DNA of 42,327 nucleotides from Clostridia bacterium (GCA_017559445.1 JAFYSJ010000009.1:1-42327), one strand, 5' to 3'. Shown: positions 14,789-23,068, counted from the first letter of the stretch. The notes: a model not told the origin generated them from the letters alone. Numbers and translations: made by a program.

Positions 14789-16121
14789 CTCTAACAACAT
14801 ATATATTTTTGACTCCGTAATACCTAAAGCAGTCAATTGCCTGCTGGTCTATTCTCTCTCCGCATACCAAGATTGGAACTGCAGGTGGACAGGATACAGA
14901 AGGGTTAGCCAAGATTCTGCCAAGGCTCTCCTCTACATCTATCATTTCTATTGGACTCATTGTGGCCTCTCTAACAGACATAGCCTTCTGAGCCTTACAT
15001 GGCTTAGGTGGGTTCATGTCAATTGGCTCACCATGACTGATTCCGGCCATAACATCTGCAAATCTGTTTATGCCCTCTTCGCCAATTTCTGGCGTAAGCA
15101 TCAAAACCAAATAGTCCTGATCTGCGAACTCGCAATAAATACCATTGCTTTTAAGAATCTCAGCCAGCTGTGTTCCTGTGTATCCCATGGTCTTAGGTGT
15201 AAGACAAATCTTAAGATATTCCTGACTACTATCCTTAAATCCAAGAACCTTAAGTCTAGCCTTGAGCCTAACTACAGAAGGTACAAAGTCCATAAGTCTT
15301 TTGCGCAAGGTTTCCATGTAAACATTGGCCATATCCAAGGATTGCAAAATCACATAAGATGGACTAGTGGATCCAAACAATGCCAAGGCCTTGGAAACAA
15401 TAGGGTTGAACTCCTCCATATGTCTCTGTGCCACATGCAAATATGCGCCACCTGTCAAAACTGGCAATGTCTTGTGGGCTGAGTCGCAACAAATATCCGC
15501 TCCCAAATCCACAGGATGCTCAGAATTAACCAAAAATTTAAGATATGCACCATGAGCATTGTCTACCACCAATAGCATATCGTTGGCATGGCACACCTTA
15601 GCCAGTCCTGCCACATCTGCCACATTCCCAAGGTAGTCTGGACTAGTTATATAAAGAGCGGTGGGCTTTGTTTCCTGCTGGCTTAAATGCTGCTCCAACT
15701 GAGCAGGAGTAACATTGCAGGCCAAATAAGATGTTTGGTTCTCTGGATAAATCCATTCCACATCCATGTCCAAAAGTGCCACTGCACTTAGAAATGTACT
15801 GTGCACGTTACGGGCGCTTAAAATTTGAGGCTTTTGTCCCCTGGCTTTTGCATACTGCAAAACAAGATACAACATGGCCCTAATACAGTGGGAAGACCCT
15901 TCTGTGGAATACCATGTAGGGCAACCAAATAGAGCTGATGCATTTTCTTGGCTCTCCAAAATGATGCCATCTGCGTGATAAAGGCTGTCTGCACCGTCTA
16001 TTTCTGTAATGTCTATTTTCTCCAAACCAAGAAAAGTGGCCCCCTTGTGTCCAGGCATATGTAGCCTGAGAGGGTCACTCTCCAAATATCTATTCACATA
16101 ATCGCAAATAGGTGTATTCAT
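14775..16121 (-). CDS. Orn/Lys/Arg decarboxylase-family PLP enzyme
   Basis: A 448-residue fold-type I PLP protein related to the short clostridial/bacillary arginine or lysine decarboxylases (SpeA/YaaO type). The N-terminus has the family hallmark LRLHMPGHKGATFLG, followed by TEIDGADSLYHADGII; the aspartate binding PLP is in LLVVDNAHGAYL and the Schiff-base lysine in DSAHKTLPVLTGGAYLH near residue 227. A C-terminal domain after residue 350 has PIEMIDVEESLGRI and CPPAVPILVCGERI. It would produce a polyamine precursor, but substrate is not certain. The ATG at 16121 uses a GGAG located in the end of the radical SAM gene, one base after that gene's stop, so the two are coupled; a longer frame from 16145 is less likely. 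Confidence 0.88.
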   Translation of the reverse strand: MNTPICDYVNRYLESDPLRLHMPGHKGATFLGLEKIDITEIDGADSLYHADGIILESQENASALFGCPTWYSTEGSSHCIRAMLYLVLQYAKARGQKPQILSARNVHSTFLSAVALLDMDVEWIYPENQTSYLACNVTPAQLEQHLSQQETKPTALYITSPDYLGNVADVAGLAKVCHANDMLLVVDNAHGAYLKFLVNSEHPVDLGADICCDSAHKTLPVLTGGAYLHVAQRHMEEFNPIVSKALALFGSTSPSYVILQSLDMANVYMETLRKRLMDFVPSVVRLKARLKVLGFKDSSQEYLKICLTPKTMGYTGTQLAEILKSNGIYCEFADQDYLVLMLTPEIGEEGINRFADVMAGISHGEPIDMNPPKPCKAQKAMSVREATMSPIEMIDVEESLGRILANPSVSCPPAVPILVCGERIDQQAIDCFRYYGVKNIYVVRGAET

Positions 16122-16122
16122 T

Positions 16123-17493
16123 TTACTCTCCAAGAGCTCTAGCAATAGCTACCATAATGGCGCACTCCATTCTCTTGCGGAACAACTTACATCCATTCTC
16201 GTATACGCCAGTTACGGAACCTGTTGCATGGTATGCGTTAGCTGCGCAACCGCCTGAGCAATAAAGTCTAGCCCAGCAATCGTGGCACTCAGGGTGAGCA
16301 TATACATTGCATGCTGCAAACTCAGCCTGAATCTCTGTGTTAGTAACGCCATCCCAAATGTTACCGAGCTTGAACTTCTCCTCGCCTACGAACTGGTGAC
16401 ATGGGTACAAATCTCCCCAAGGTGTAACAGCCATATACTCTGTACCGCTGCCACAACCAGAAATACGCTTGTAAATACAAGGGCCTCCTGTAAGGTCAAT
16501 CATGTAGTGGTAGAAAGTAAATGGTCTACCCTCCTTGTCTCTCTCAAGCATGAGCTTAGCCAAATCCTCGTACTGTCCCATAACTACAGCCAAGTCCTCT
16601 TCTGTAAGCTCGGATGGATCTCCTGCTGCACAAACTACAGGCTCCATGCTAAGCTCTGTGAAACCAAGATCAAGCATCTGCTGAATATCCTTAAGGAAAT
16701 CAGGATTGGCGTGGGTGAATGTACCACGCATGTAGTAATCCTTGCCGCCTCTTGCCTCAACAAACTTCTGGAACTTGGGAACAATCTTCTCCCAGCTACC
16801 GTTGCCTGCATAGTCTACACGGAAACGATCGTGAATCTCCTTACGACCATCGAGACTGAGAACAACATTACTGCACTCCTTATTTGCCCACTCAATAACA
16901 TCGTCGGCTACCAAAACGCCGATTGTTGTCAAAGTGAAACGGAAGTTCTTGCCCTTTTCTTTCTCAATGCTACGTGCGTAAGCAACCAAGTCCTTAACAA
17001 CCTGGAAATTCATAAGAGGCTCGCCACCAAAGAAGTCAACCTCGAGGTTACGTCTAGTGCCGGAGTTCTCAATGAGGAAATCGAGAGCCTGCTTACCAAC
17101 CTCGTAGCTCATAATTGCGCGCTCACCATGGTACTTACCCTGGCTAGCAAAGCAATAAGAACAATTAAGGTTACATGTATGTGCGATGTGCAAGCAAAGA
17201 GCCTTAACAACTCCTGCTGTCTTCTGCTTAAGCTTACCTGCCATGGGGGCAAATGTATCTGGAGCAAAGAGCTTACCTGCATCCTTAAGTCCCTGTACCT
17301 GCTCGTAGCAAGCATCGAGCTCAGTCTTGTCCACCTCGGGATATGACTTAGCAACTGCATCAAGCACAGTCTCCTTAGTATTGTCCTCAAACATGGCAAT
17401 GATGTCATATGCAATGGAATCTACTACGTGTACAGAACCAGAACATACGTCCAATACAATATTGAATCCGCCTAATTTATATTGATGTATCAT
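16123..17493 (-). CDS. scfB: SCIFF peptide maturase, radical SAM/SPASM protein
   Basis: A 456-residue radical S-adenosylmethionine enzyme that builds Cys-to-threonine-type thioether (sactipeptide/ranthipeptide) links in the SCIFF precursor. An N-terminal peptide-recognition domain spans about residues 1-85 (IHQYKLGGFNIVLDVCSGSV). The 4Fe-4S-binding CxxxCxxC is C107-x3-C111-x2-C114 (HTCNLNCSYCFA), with the conserved ERAIMSYEVG after it. The SPASM region near 340-440 has CGSGTEYMAVTPWGDLYPCHQ, HPECHDCWARLYCSGGCAA and a late cysteine in YENGCKLF, enough for two auxiliary clusters. The ATG follows AAAAGGAGAG. The SCIFF gene lies just upstream with a terminator between them. Confidence 0.96.
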   Translation of the reverse strand: MIHQYKLGGFNIVLDVCSGSVHVVDSIAYDIIAMFEDNTKETVLDAVAKSYPEVDKTELDACYEQVQGLKDAGKLFAPDTFAPMAGKLKQKTAGVVKALCLHIAHTCNLNCSYCFASQGKYHGERAIMSYEVGKQALDFLIENSGTRRNLEVDFFGGEPLMNFQVVKDLVAYARSIEKEKGKNFRFTLTTIGVLVADDVIEWANKECSNVVLSLDGRKEIHDRFRVDYAGNGSWEKIVPKFQKFVEARGGKDYYMRGTFTHANPDFLKDIQQMLDLGFTELSMEPVVCAAGDPSELTEEDLAVVMGQYEDLAKLMLERDKEGRPFTFYHYMIDLTGGPCIYKRISGCGSGTEYMAVTPWGDLYPCHQFVGEEKFKLGNIWDGVTNTEIQAEFAACNVYAHPECHDCWARLYCSGGCAANAYHATGSVTGVYENGCKLFRKRMECAIMVAIARALGE

Positions 17494-17515
17494 TAAATAC
17501 TCTCCTTTTAGTCAC

Positions 17516-17541
17516 AAAAAAAGGCCGCCGTTATCGGCGGC
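17516..17541 (-). terminator. Intercistronic terminator between SCIFF peptide and maturase
   Basis: Stem GCCGCCG/CGGCGGC (17524-17530 with 17535-17541, loop of four) followed by seven T (17516-17522). A strong terminator at this place should make the peptide transcript exceed that of the maturase. Confidence 0.9.
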
Positions 17542-17558
17542 ACTTAATTCACGTGCAA

Positions 17559-17711
17559 TTACTTGCTCTCTACAGTATTCTCACACTGCTGATTTGCAAT
17601 GCCACAGCTTGTCTTGCAAGCAGACTGGCAAGATGTCTGGCACTCACCGCAGCCACCGTTCTTAGCGCTGTCACACAAGTTACGTGTCTCAATAGTCTTA
17701 ATATGCTCCAT
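17559..17711 (-). CDS. scfA: SCIFF (six cysteines in forty-five) ribosomal peptide precursor
   Basis: A 50-residue precursor starting MEHIKTIETRNLCDSAKNG. The core carries the family pattern CGEC-x3-C-x3-C-x3-C-x6-C with cysteines at 21, 24, 28, 32, 36 and 43 (CQTSCQSACKTSCGIANQQC). A seventh cysteine at residue 13 in the leader part is unusual, and the leader is a little shorter than in the members I know. It is too short for standard gene callers. AGAGGGTG precedes the ATG and a near-consensus promoter lies 37 bases further up. The product is modified by the adjacent radical SAM protein; its biological role in Clostridia is not settled (redox/quorum roles have been proposed). Confidence 0.95.
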   Translation of the reverse strand: MEHIKTIETRNLCDSAKNGGCGECQTSCQSACKTSCGIANQQCENTVESK

Positions 17712-17747
17712 AGTATCACCCTCTATTAAGAATTATTCTTTCAGTTA

Positions 17748-17776
17748 ATTTTACACGCACAGAGCAAAGCTGTCAA
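17748..17776 (-). promoter_or_regulatory. SCIFF operon promoter
   Basis: Consensus -35 TTGACA (17771-17776), 17-bp spacer, -10 TAAAAT (17748-17753). One of the strongest-looking promoters in the window. Confidence 0.85.
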
Positions 17777-17826
17777 TTAACATTTACTTTATGTTCATAC
17801 TTGATTAGGCTTTCTTTAATCTTTTC

Positions 17827-17835
17827 TGCTATACT
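17827..17835 (+). promoter_or_regulatory. Extended -10 promoter of the VTC/DUF4956 operon
   Basis: TGC directly before TATACT (17830-17835) is an extended -10 element; no good -35 is present. It is divergent from the SCIFF promoter, 50 bp away, and 32 bases before the GTG start. Confidence 0.55.
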
Positions 17836-17866
17836 ATATAGGTATTATAAAAAAGGAGGGGCTAAA

Positions 17867-18610
17867 GTGAAATTTCAGACAGTATTTAAGCGATATGAAC
17901 TTAAATATTTAGTTACACGTGAACAGCAACAAGCTATCCTCTCCGCCATGGAACCATATATGCAGTTAGATGCATATGGTGAGACCATCATTCGTAATAT
18001 ATATTTTGATACAGACAACTATAGATTGATTCGCCGCTCCATTGAGAGACCTATGTACAAGGAGAAGCTAAGAATCCGAAGCTACAGTCAGGCAGAGCAA
18101 TTCAGTACCGTGTTTGTGGAACTTAAGAAGAAGTTCAATAGCATCGTTTACAAGCGCCGATTGCCACTTCCCCACCAGCACGCAATGAACTGGATCAAGG
18201 GCTCGGCAGATTGTCCCGTGGATACGCAGATTTCTAGGGAGATCGATTATTTCCGCAACTTCTACGGTAAATTGAAGCCCTCCGTATTCTTATCCTACAG
18301 GCGATTTGCTTATTTTGATAAATCTGGCACTGATTTTAGAGTCACCTTTGACGACCAAATCCTATGTAGACAAGAGGATCTGAACCTTTCCTCCCCTGTG
18401 TACGGAGAGCCTATCTTGGATCCAGAACTAGTTCTAATGGAGATTAAGTGTTCTGGTGGCATCCCTCTTTGGATGACCAAGGTCTTATCTTCCATGAAAA
18501 TTTACAAGGCTAGTTTTTCTAAATACGGAACAGCCTACGAGAATCTTATTTTTAACAAAACTTACTTAACTGCCATAAAGGAGACAACTAACTATGGAAT
18601 CACTCTTTAA
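17867..18610 (+). CDS. VTC-domain polyphosphate-polymerase-like protein
   Basis: A 247-residue cytosolic triphosphate-tunnel enzyme of the VTC4 type; relatives polymerise ATP gamma-phosphate into polyphosphate. The beta-strands lining the tunnel show the expected acidic/basic residues: FKRYELKYLV at the start, RNIYFDTDNY, EKLRIRSY, VFVELKKKFNSIVYKRR, FLSYRRFAYF and LVLMEIKCSGGIPLWM near the end. A GTG start at 17867 follows GGAGGGG; an in-frame ATG 22 codons upstream lacks a site and would encode a hydrophobic leader not expected here. It overlaps the DUF4956 gene by 17 bp. Synthesis of polyphosphate is inferred from the family; no synthase activity can be confirmed from sequence alone. Confidence 0.88.
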   Translation: MKFQTVFKRYELKYLVTREQQQAILSAMEPYMQLDAYGETIIRNIYFDTDNYRLIRRSIERPMYKEKLRIRSYSQAEQFSTVFVELKKKFNSIVYKRRLPLPHQHAMNWIKGSADCPVDTQISREIDYFRNFYGKLKPSVFLSYRRFAYFDKSGTDFRVTFDDQILCRQEDLNLSSPVYGEPILDPELVLMEIKCSGGIPLWMTKVLSSMKIYKASFSKYGTAYENLIFNKTYLTAIKETTNYGITL

Positions 18611-19286
18611 GGGAATTTTTGACTCATCTTTTGTAACAACAATCAGCGTAAGCGACTTCATGCTTTGCCTTGGTTTTTCTATTTTACTTGGTGCAATTAT
18701 TGCAGCATCCTACCTTTTCAAGAACAAGCATACTAAGAGCTTTGTTATTACATTGGCCATGCTTCCAGCAGTTGTTTGCGTAGTTATCATGATGGTTAAC
18801 GGTAACATCGGTGCTGGCGTGGCAGTAGCTGGTGCATTTAGCCTTGTCCGTTTCCGCTCCGCTCCTGGTTCCGCCAAGGAGATTGTAGCTATTTTCTTCG
18901 CCATGGGTTCCGGCCTCATTGCTGGTATGGGCTACCTTGGTTACGCAGCCCTTTTCACTCTTGTAATGTGCGTATGCTTCATGGCATTCAACCTCATTAC
19001 ATCCGGTGGCAAAAAGCCTTATGCCCTTAACAAGACAGTTAAGATTACTGTTCCAGAGGACCTTGACTACACAGGAGCTTTTGACGAAGTATTCGATAAG
19101 TACACTAAGTCCTACGAGCTTGTACAGGTTAAGTCAGTTAACATGGGTAGCATGTTCAGACTTGTATATGACATTAATCTTAAGGACCGCAATCTTGAGA
19201 AGCAGATGATCGACGAGCTTCGCGTTCGCAACGGCAACTTGGAGATTATGGTATCTAAGCAGGAGACTGCAGTAGCTGAGTTATAA
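18594..19286 (+). CDS. DUF4956 membrane protein
   Basis: A 230-residue membrane protein with about four helices in the first 150 residues and a soluble C-terminal domain (KTVKITVPEDLDYTGAFDEVFDKY). The segment GNIGAGVAVAGAFSLVRFRS followed by APGSAKEIVAIFFAMGSGL is the DUF4956 hallmark. DUF4956 genes are widely paired with VTC-domain genes, here with a 17-bp overlap. A role as membrane partner or channel for the polymerase product is a reasonable inference but unproven. The ATG at 18594 has a GGAGACAA site seven bases upstream within the VTC gene. Confidence 0.92.
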   Translation: MESLFKGIFDSSFVTTISVSDFMLCLGFSILLGAIIAASYLFKNKHTKSFVITLAMLPAVVCVVIMMVNGNIGAGVAVAGAFSLVRFRSAPGSAKEIVAIFFAMGSGLIAGMGYLGYAALFTLVMCVCFMAFNLITSGGKKPYALNKTVKITVPEDLDYTGAFDEVFDKYTKSYELVQVKSVNMGSMFRLVYDINLKDRNLEKQMIDELRVRNGNLEIMVSKQETAVAEL

Positions 19287-19306
19287 TTCTATATTGAGAG
19301 AGTTTT

Positions 19307-21496
19307 ATGAAAATTAAGGTTTTCACACTATTAGTTTGCCTTTCTTTGGCCTTAACAGGCTGTTCTAAACCTGGACCTGGTCCTAATTCCCCCAATGGCC
19401 CCTCTACTACACCAACTATTCCAAGCACAAACACAGATCTTGGTGGTGATAACATGAGCTTTGGTGAGTCTTTAGATAAACTTGGCGCATACGCAGGTTA
19501 TTTCGAAGAGAATGTTCAGAATGTAACTATTACCCACGTATCTGGCACCAAAAAGGCATACGCTATTGAAGGTAGCACCATCACTTTTAGCGAAGTTTCC
19601 GAGGACACAACCTACTCTATTTCTGGTAAGTTCAGAGGCAATATTGTTATTAACGCTGGTGACAACCACAAGCTTAATTTGGAGCTTAACGGATTGACTT
19701 TAGTTTGCAGTACAACTAACCCTATTTTGATTAACAGTGGTCTAGAGGTTGTAATCACTGCCAAAAAAGACACTACTAGCTACATCTACGACACTCGTTC
19801 TGCAGTGGATTCCAACGACAGCACTCTTTACTCTGGCGCTATTCACTCCAATGTGGACCTTGAGTTAGATGGCAAGGGCACTTTGATCATCGTTTCAGAG
19901 AACAACAACGGTGTGCACACCAAGGACGATCTTCAGGTTAGAAACCTTAATCTTTTGGTAGCATGTGTAGACAATGCACTTAAGGGTAACGATAGCGTTG
20001 AGATAACAGCAGGCACAACAACTCTCATTTCCACAGGTGGTGACGGCATTAAGACAACTAATAGCCACATTTCCACTAAGGAAAATCAAAAAGGCACTGT
20101 TACCATTTCAGGTGGTTACCACACAATCTACGCTGCTTGTGATGGTATTGACGCAGCATATGACGTAGTTGTTGACGATGCCTCTACTGTGCTTAACATT
20201 TTCACAGATAAGTACTCTAACTACTCTGGTGAGATTACAGATAACTCCTCCTCTGAGTACCGCATTATGTTTACTGGTTCTGCATTCTCCTACTCCATCA
20301 AGTATTACAACTCAGATACTGATTTCCAGTGGGTAAATGCCACATACGACACAATGCAGACTGGCGGATGGACAACTTACTTCTACTACACATTCCCTAA
20401 GCTGACTCAGTACAGCAAGATGCAGGTTTACATGTATTCTAATGGTCAGACACAGGGACAGGATGGTTCATACTATGCATGCTCCGAACTCATGGAGCTT
20501 AACACTGCATACGACACAATTTCCATTACCTCTAAAAATGCCAACGTAAGCTTTAGCTGGACTAATTACACCACAACTCCTCAGAACAATAACGGAGGCT
20601 GGGGTGGTGGCCCTGGCGGCATGGGAGGACCTGGTGGTATGGGTGGTCCCGGAGGCATGGGCGGACCCGGTGGCATGGGCGGTCCTGGTGGCGGTGGAAA
20701 TACCGAAAAGGGTGACCATTCTACTAAGGGAATCAAGGCTGCTAACCAAATTACCATTAACAACGGTATTATTAGCATTAAGTCCTACGATGACAGCATC
20801 CACGCCAATAACGATACTGCTCTCCAGAACAGCACTTCCCCATTGGGCAACGTAACAATTAATGGTGGCAGCATCTCCCTCTACAGTAACGACGATGGTA
20901 TTCACGGAGATAACAAGGTTACTATTTCCGGTGGAGTTGTGACTATTTCCCACAGTTACGAAGGCATCGAAGGCGCACAGGTTGCAATAGATGGTGGCAA
21001 CGTTTCTATCGCAGCTTCCGACGATGGCATCAACGGAACTGGGAACTCTGGCACAACAATCGCAATTAACGGTGGACAGCTTTACATTTTCTGTAATGGT
21101 GACGGAATTGACTCCAACAGCCGTCAGTCATACAAGAGCATTACATTCTCTGGTGGTAACACTGTAATTATCTCCACTTCTGGTGGTAACTCCAGCATCG
21201 ATGCAGAGGGAGGTTACAGCTATACTGGTGGATCTGTAGTTGCCATGTGCCCACAGGGAGGCATGTCCAATGAATCCACTAAGGGACAGAATTTCCAGAG
21301 CTATGGAACAACTGCTAAATTGTCCCTTAACACAGGTAGTTACTTAGTTGTAAAAATGGGAGACCAAACAGTTACAATCCAAATGCCAACTTCACTGTCT
21401 GCATTAGTTGTTATGTTAGGTGACAAGAATGCTAGTGCTAAGACAGTTAACTCCGCAGACGCAACACTTGACAGCAACGGAGTTGCCTGGAATTAA
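19307..21496 (+). CDS. Cthe_2159-like beta-helix lipoprotein (carbohydrate/Ca2+-binding domain)
   Basis: A 729-residue secreted lipoprotein. The signal peptide MKIKVFTLLVCLSLALTGCS has lipobox LTGC (lipidation at Cys19), followed by a Pro/Asn/Thr linker. The mature part consists of short repeats typical of a right-handed beta-helix (GxxTISGGYHTIYAACDGIDA, NGGSISLYSNDDGIHGDNK) with many D-G-I turns, the pattern of the Cthe_2159 family, whose founding member is a Ca2+-containing polysaccharide-binding protein. Two such blocks flank a GGPGGM repeat at residues 434-463. Many Asp/Asn turns suggest calcium binding. It is 20 bp after DUF4956, so all three are one operon that ends in a terminator. 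Confidence 0.87.
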   Translation: MKIKVFTLLVCLSLALTGCSKPGPGPNSPNGPSTTPTIPSTNTDLGGDNMSFGESLDKLGAYAGYFEENVQNVTITHVSGTKKAYAIEGSTITFSEVSEDTTYSISGKFRGNIVINAGDNHKLNLELNGLTLVCSTTNPILINSGLEVVITAKKDTTSYIYDTRSAVDSNDSTLYSGAIHSNVDLELDGKGTLIIVSENNNGVHTKDDLQVRNLNLLVACVDNALKGNDSVEITAGTTTLISTGGDGIKTTNSHISTKENQKGTVTISGGYHTIYAACDGIDAAYDVVVDDASTVLNIFTDKYSNYSGEITDNSSSEYRIMFTGSAFSYSIKYYNSDTDFQWVNATYDTMQTGGWTTYFYYTFPKLTQYSKMQVYMYSNGQTQGQDGSYYACSELMELNTAYDTISITSKNANVSFSWTNYTTTPQNNNGGWGGGPGGMGGPGGMGGPGGMGGPGGMGGPGGGGNTEKGDHSTKGIKAANQITINNGIISIKSYDDSIHANNDTALQNSTSPLGNVTINGGSISLYSNDDGIHGDNKVTISGGVVTISHSYEGIEGAQVAIDGGNVSIAASDDGINGTGNSGTTIAINGGQLYIFCNGDGIDSNSRQSYKSITFSGGNTVIISTSGGNSSIDAEGGYSYTGGSVVAMCPQGGMSNESTKGQNFQSYGTTAKLSLNTGSYLVVKMGDQTVTIQMPTSLSALVVMLGDKNASAKTVNSADATLDSNGVAWN
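20606..20695 (+). repeat. In-frame 18-bp repeat encoding GGPGGM
   Basis: Four GGPGGM units plus one GGPGGG form a flexible linker between the two beta-helix blocks. The units differ at third codon positions (GGT/GGC/GGA/GGG mixing, CCT/CCC), so selection appears to act on the protein. Confidence 0.9.
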
Positions 21497-21510
21497 TATG
21501 CATTACACGG

Positions 21511-21541
21511 GGATTTCGATATTTTCGAAATCCTCTTTTTT
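21511..21541 (+). terminator. Terminator of the VTC/DUF4956/Cthe_2159 operon
   Basis: 9-bp stem GGATTTCGA/TCGAAATCC (21511-21519 with 21525-21533), then TCTTTTTT. Confidence 0.85.
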
Positions 21542-21565
21542 GCGCTTTTTTTCTATATTTCTTTG

Positions 21566-21574
21566 TGATAAAAT
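21566..21574 (+). promoter_or_regulatory. Extended -10 promoter of the cation exchanger gene
   Basis: TGA precedes TAAAAT (21569-21574), an extended -10; no clear -35 in the T-rich stretch upstream. It is 34 bases before the start codon. Confidence 0.5.
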
Positions 21575-21607
21575 AACGCCGATTTTGAATCTTTTTTGGA
21601 GGAAACC

Positions 21608-22624
21608 ATGGAATTTTTTGGTTTTACACTATTTGGCTCCCTCACTGGAGCTCCATTGCTCATTGTTGCAGCAATTATTTTCATTGTAGGTTTGTTGCTC
21701 ACTATTAAGGGTGGCGACTGGTTCGTAGATTCTGCATCCTGGTTTGCTGAGGCAACTGGTATTCCAAAGTTCGTTGTTGGTGCTACAGTAGTTTCCTTTG
21801 CTACCACACTTCCTGAGCTTTTGGTTTCTGTACGAGCCGCCATGAACGGTTCCGCTCAGTTGGCTATTGGTAATGCAGTTGGTTCTGTTACAGCTAACAC
21901 AACTTTGATCATGGGCGTTTCTCTCGTTGCCATGGCTGGTCTTGTTAACAGAAAGAGTTTCTCCCTTAAGGGCGGACTTTTGTTAGCCGCTGTTGTTGGT
22001 TTGACAGCCCTTTCCATTAAGCTTAGCCTTCCTGTATGGTCTGCTTTTATCCTCTGGACAATCTTCCTTGTGTTCATGGTAAGCAACGTTATCGAGGGCA
22101 AAAAGAGCGCACAGGGTGATGACACTGCAACTACTTTTGACAAGAAGGAAGTTCCATCTAAGATCCTCTTCTTTGTTATCGGTACAGCTTCCATTATTCT
22201 TGGTGCTGAGGGTCTTGTTTCCGCAGGTAAGACAATTGCCACAGGCATTGGTATCAGCGAGACAATCATCGGCTTCACAGTTATCGCATTGGGCACATCT
22301 CTCCCTGAGCTTGTAACCACACTCACTGCTATCCGCAAGAAGGAGTCTTCCCTCTCTGTTGGTAACATCATCGGCGCTAACATCATCGACACTACCTTGA
22401 TCCTGCCTCTTTGCTCCGTAATCAACGGCACAGCACTTCCAGTAGACAGAGTTAACTTGGTATTCGACTTCCCAGTATGCATTGCTGCTTGCGCTGTAGC
22501 TGTTATCCCAACAATCATCCAGGGCAAGTTCAAGAAGTGGCAGGGTTTCGCTCTCCTTGCAATTTACGCAGTCTACATGCTTCTCCTCGTTCTCAATGAG
22601 GTTGGCGTTGTAGCAATTGGCTAA
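21608..22624 (+). CDS. Calcium/sodium-type cation exchanger (CaCA superfamily)
   Basis: A 338-residue antiporter with two inverted five-helix halves. The alpha-repeats are clear: GATVVSFATTLPELLVSVRA with GNAVGSVTANTTLI in the first, and GFTVIALGTSLPELVTTLTA with GNIIGANIIDTTLI in the second; the E in each TLPEL/SLPEL segment binds the cation. The ATG at 21608 follows GGAGGAAACC; a nearby TTG at 21596 is less likely. It has its own extended -10 promoter and terminator, independent of the upstream operon. The neighbourhood with a Ca2+-binding surface protein and a polyphosphate-polymerase-like protein suggests, but does not prove, a role in calcium handling. Confidence 0.92.
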   Translation: MEFFGFTLFGSLTGAPLLIVAAIIFIVGLLLTIKGGDWFVDSASWFAEATGIPKFVVGATVVSFATTLPELLVSVRAAMNGSAQLAIGNAVGSVTANTTLIMGVSLVAMAGLVNRKSFSLKGGLLLAAVVGLTALSIKLSLPVWSAFILWTIFLVFMVSNVIEGKKSAQGDDTATTFDKKEVPSKILFFVIGTASIILGAEGLVSAGKTIATGIGISETIIGFTVIALGTSLPELVTTLTAIRKKESSLSVGNIIGANIIDTTLILPLCSVINGTALPVDRVNLVFDFPVCIAACAVAVIPTIIQGKFKKWQGFALLAIYAVYMLLLVLNEVGVVAIG

Positions 22625-22645
22625 TAGTTTCTGAGTAAAAAATAT

Positions 22646-22676
22646 GGGACTTTCCAATTTGGAAGGTCCCTTTTTT
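22646..22676 (+). terminator. Terminator of the cation exchanger gene
   Basis: 10-bp stem (22646-22655 with 22661-22670, one G-T wobble), followed by six T. Confidence 0.88.
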
Positions 22677-22694
22677 ATGCTATGAAATATCTAT

Positions 22695-22952
22695 TTACAC
22701 AAGTCCCATGCCCATTTCAACAAGCAATGCTACCACTACAACTTAGAGTGAAATAATAAATCCGTGAATCATGGGCCTAATACCTACCTTTATCATGCTG
22801 GCAAAAGATGTTCCAAGACCAATAGCCGCCAGGGCACAATACCATGAGGAACTTACTAATTGTCTTAGTAGTAGAAACAACTGCAGTAGGAACAGCCACA
22901 AAGCTGGCCATCAATGATATTGCCACAAATCCAAGGATGAACCAAAAACACC
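22695..22952 (-). pseudogene. Degraded C-terminal remnant of a YeiH/UPF0324-type membrane transporter
   Basis: The minus strand encodes FWFILGFVAISLMASFVAVP, TTKTISKFLMV, then after a +1 shift ALAAIGLGTSFASMIKVGIR and PMIHGFIISL, then an in-frame stop, then VVVALLVEMGMGLV and a stop. That is the C-terminal third of the YeiH (putative sulfate/small-molecule exporter) family with at least one frameshift and one internal stop. Upstream in frame a stop codon occurs at 22953-22955, so the 5' two-thirds are absent. It sits against the terminator of the next gene upstream. Confidence 0.75.
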
Positions 22953-22955
22953 CCT

Positions 22956-22988
22956 AAAAAATAAGGCATACCTCCGTGGATATGCCTT
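22956..22988 (-). terminator. Terminator of the lipoprotein gene at 23069-24121
   Basis: 8-bp stem AAGGCATA/TATGCCTT (22963-22970 with 22981-22988), followed by TTATTTTTT on the minus strand. It lies about 80 bases after the lipoprotein stop; the pseudogene starts right after the T-tract. Confidence 0.78.
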
Positions 22989-23068
22989 AGATATGCTTAA
23001 ATATGCCCTATTTGTCGTCTAATATGATTATGTGTATATAAAGCGACGTTTCGCTGTGATTAACGCCT

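Noticed and set aside
17801-17866. N-terminal hydrophobic extension of the VTC protein
   Set aside because: The upstream ATG lacks a ribosome site and overlaps the extended -10 promoter; the GTG at 17867 has GGAGGGG and begins with the conserved tunnel strand.
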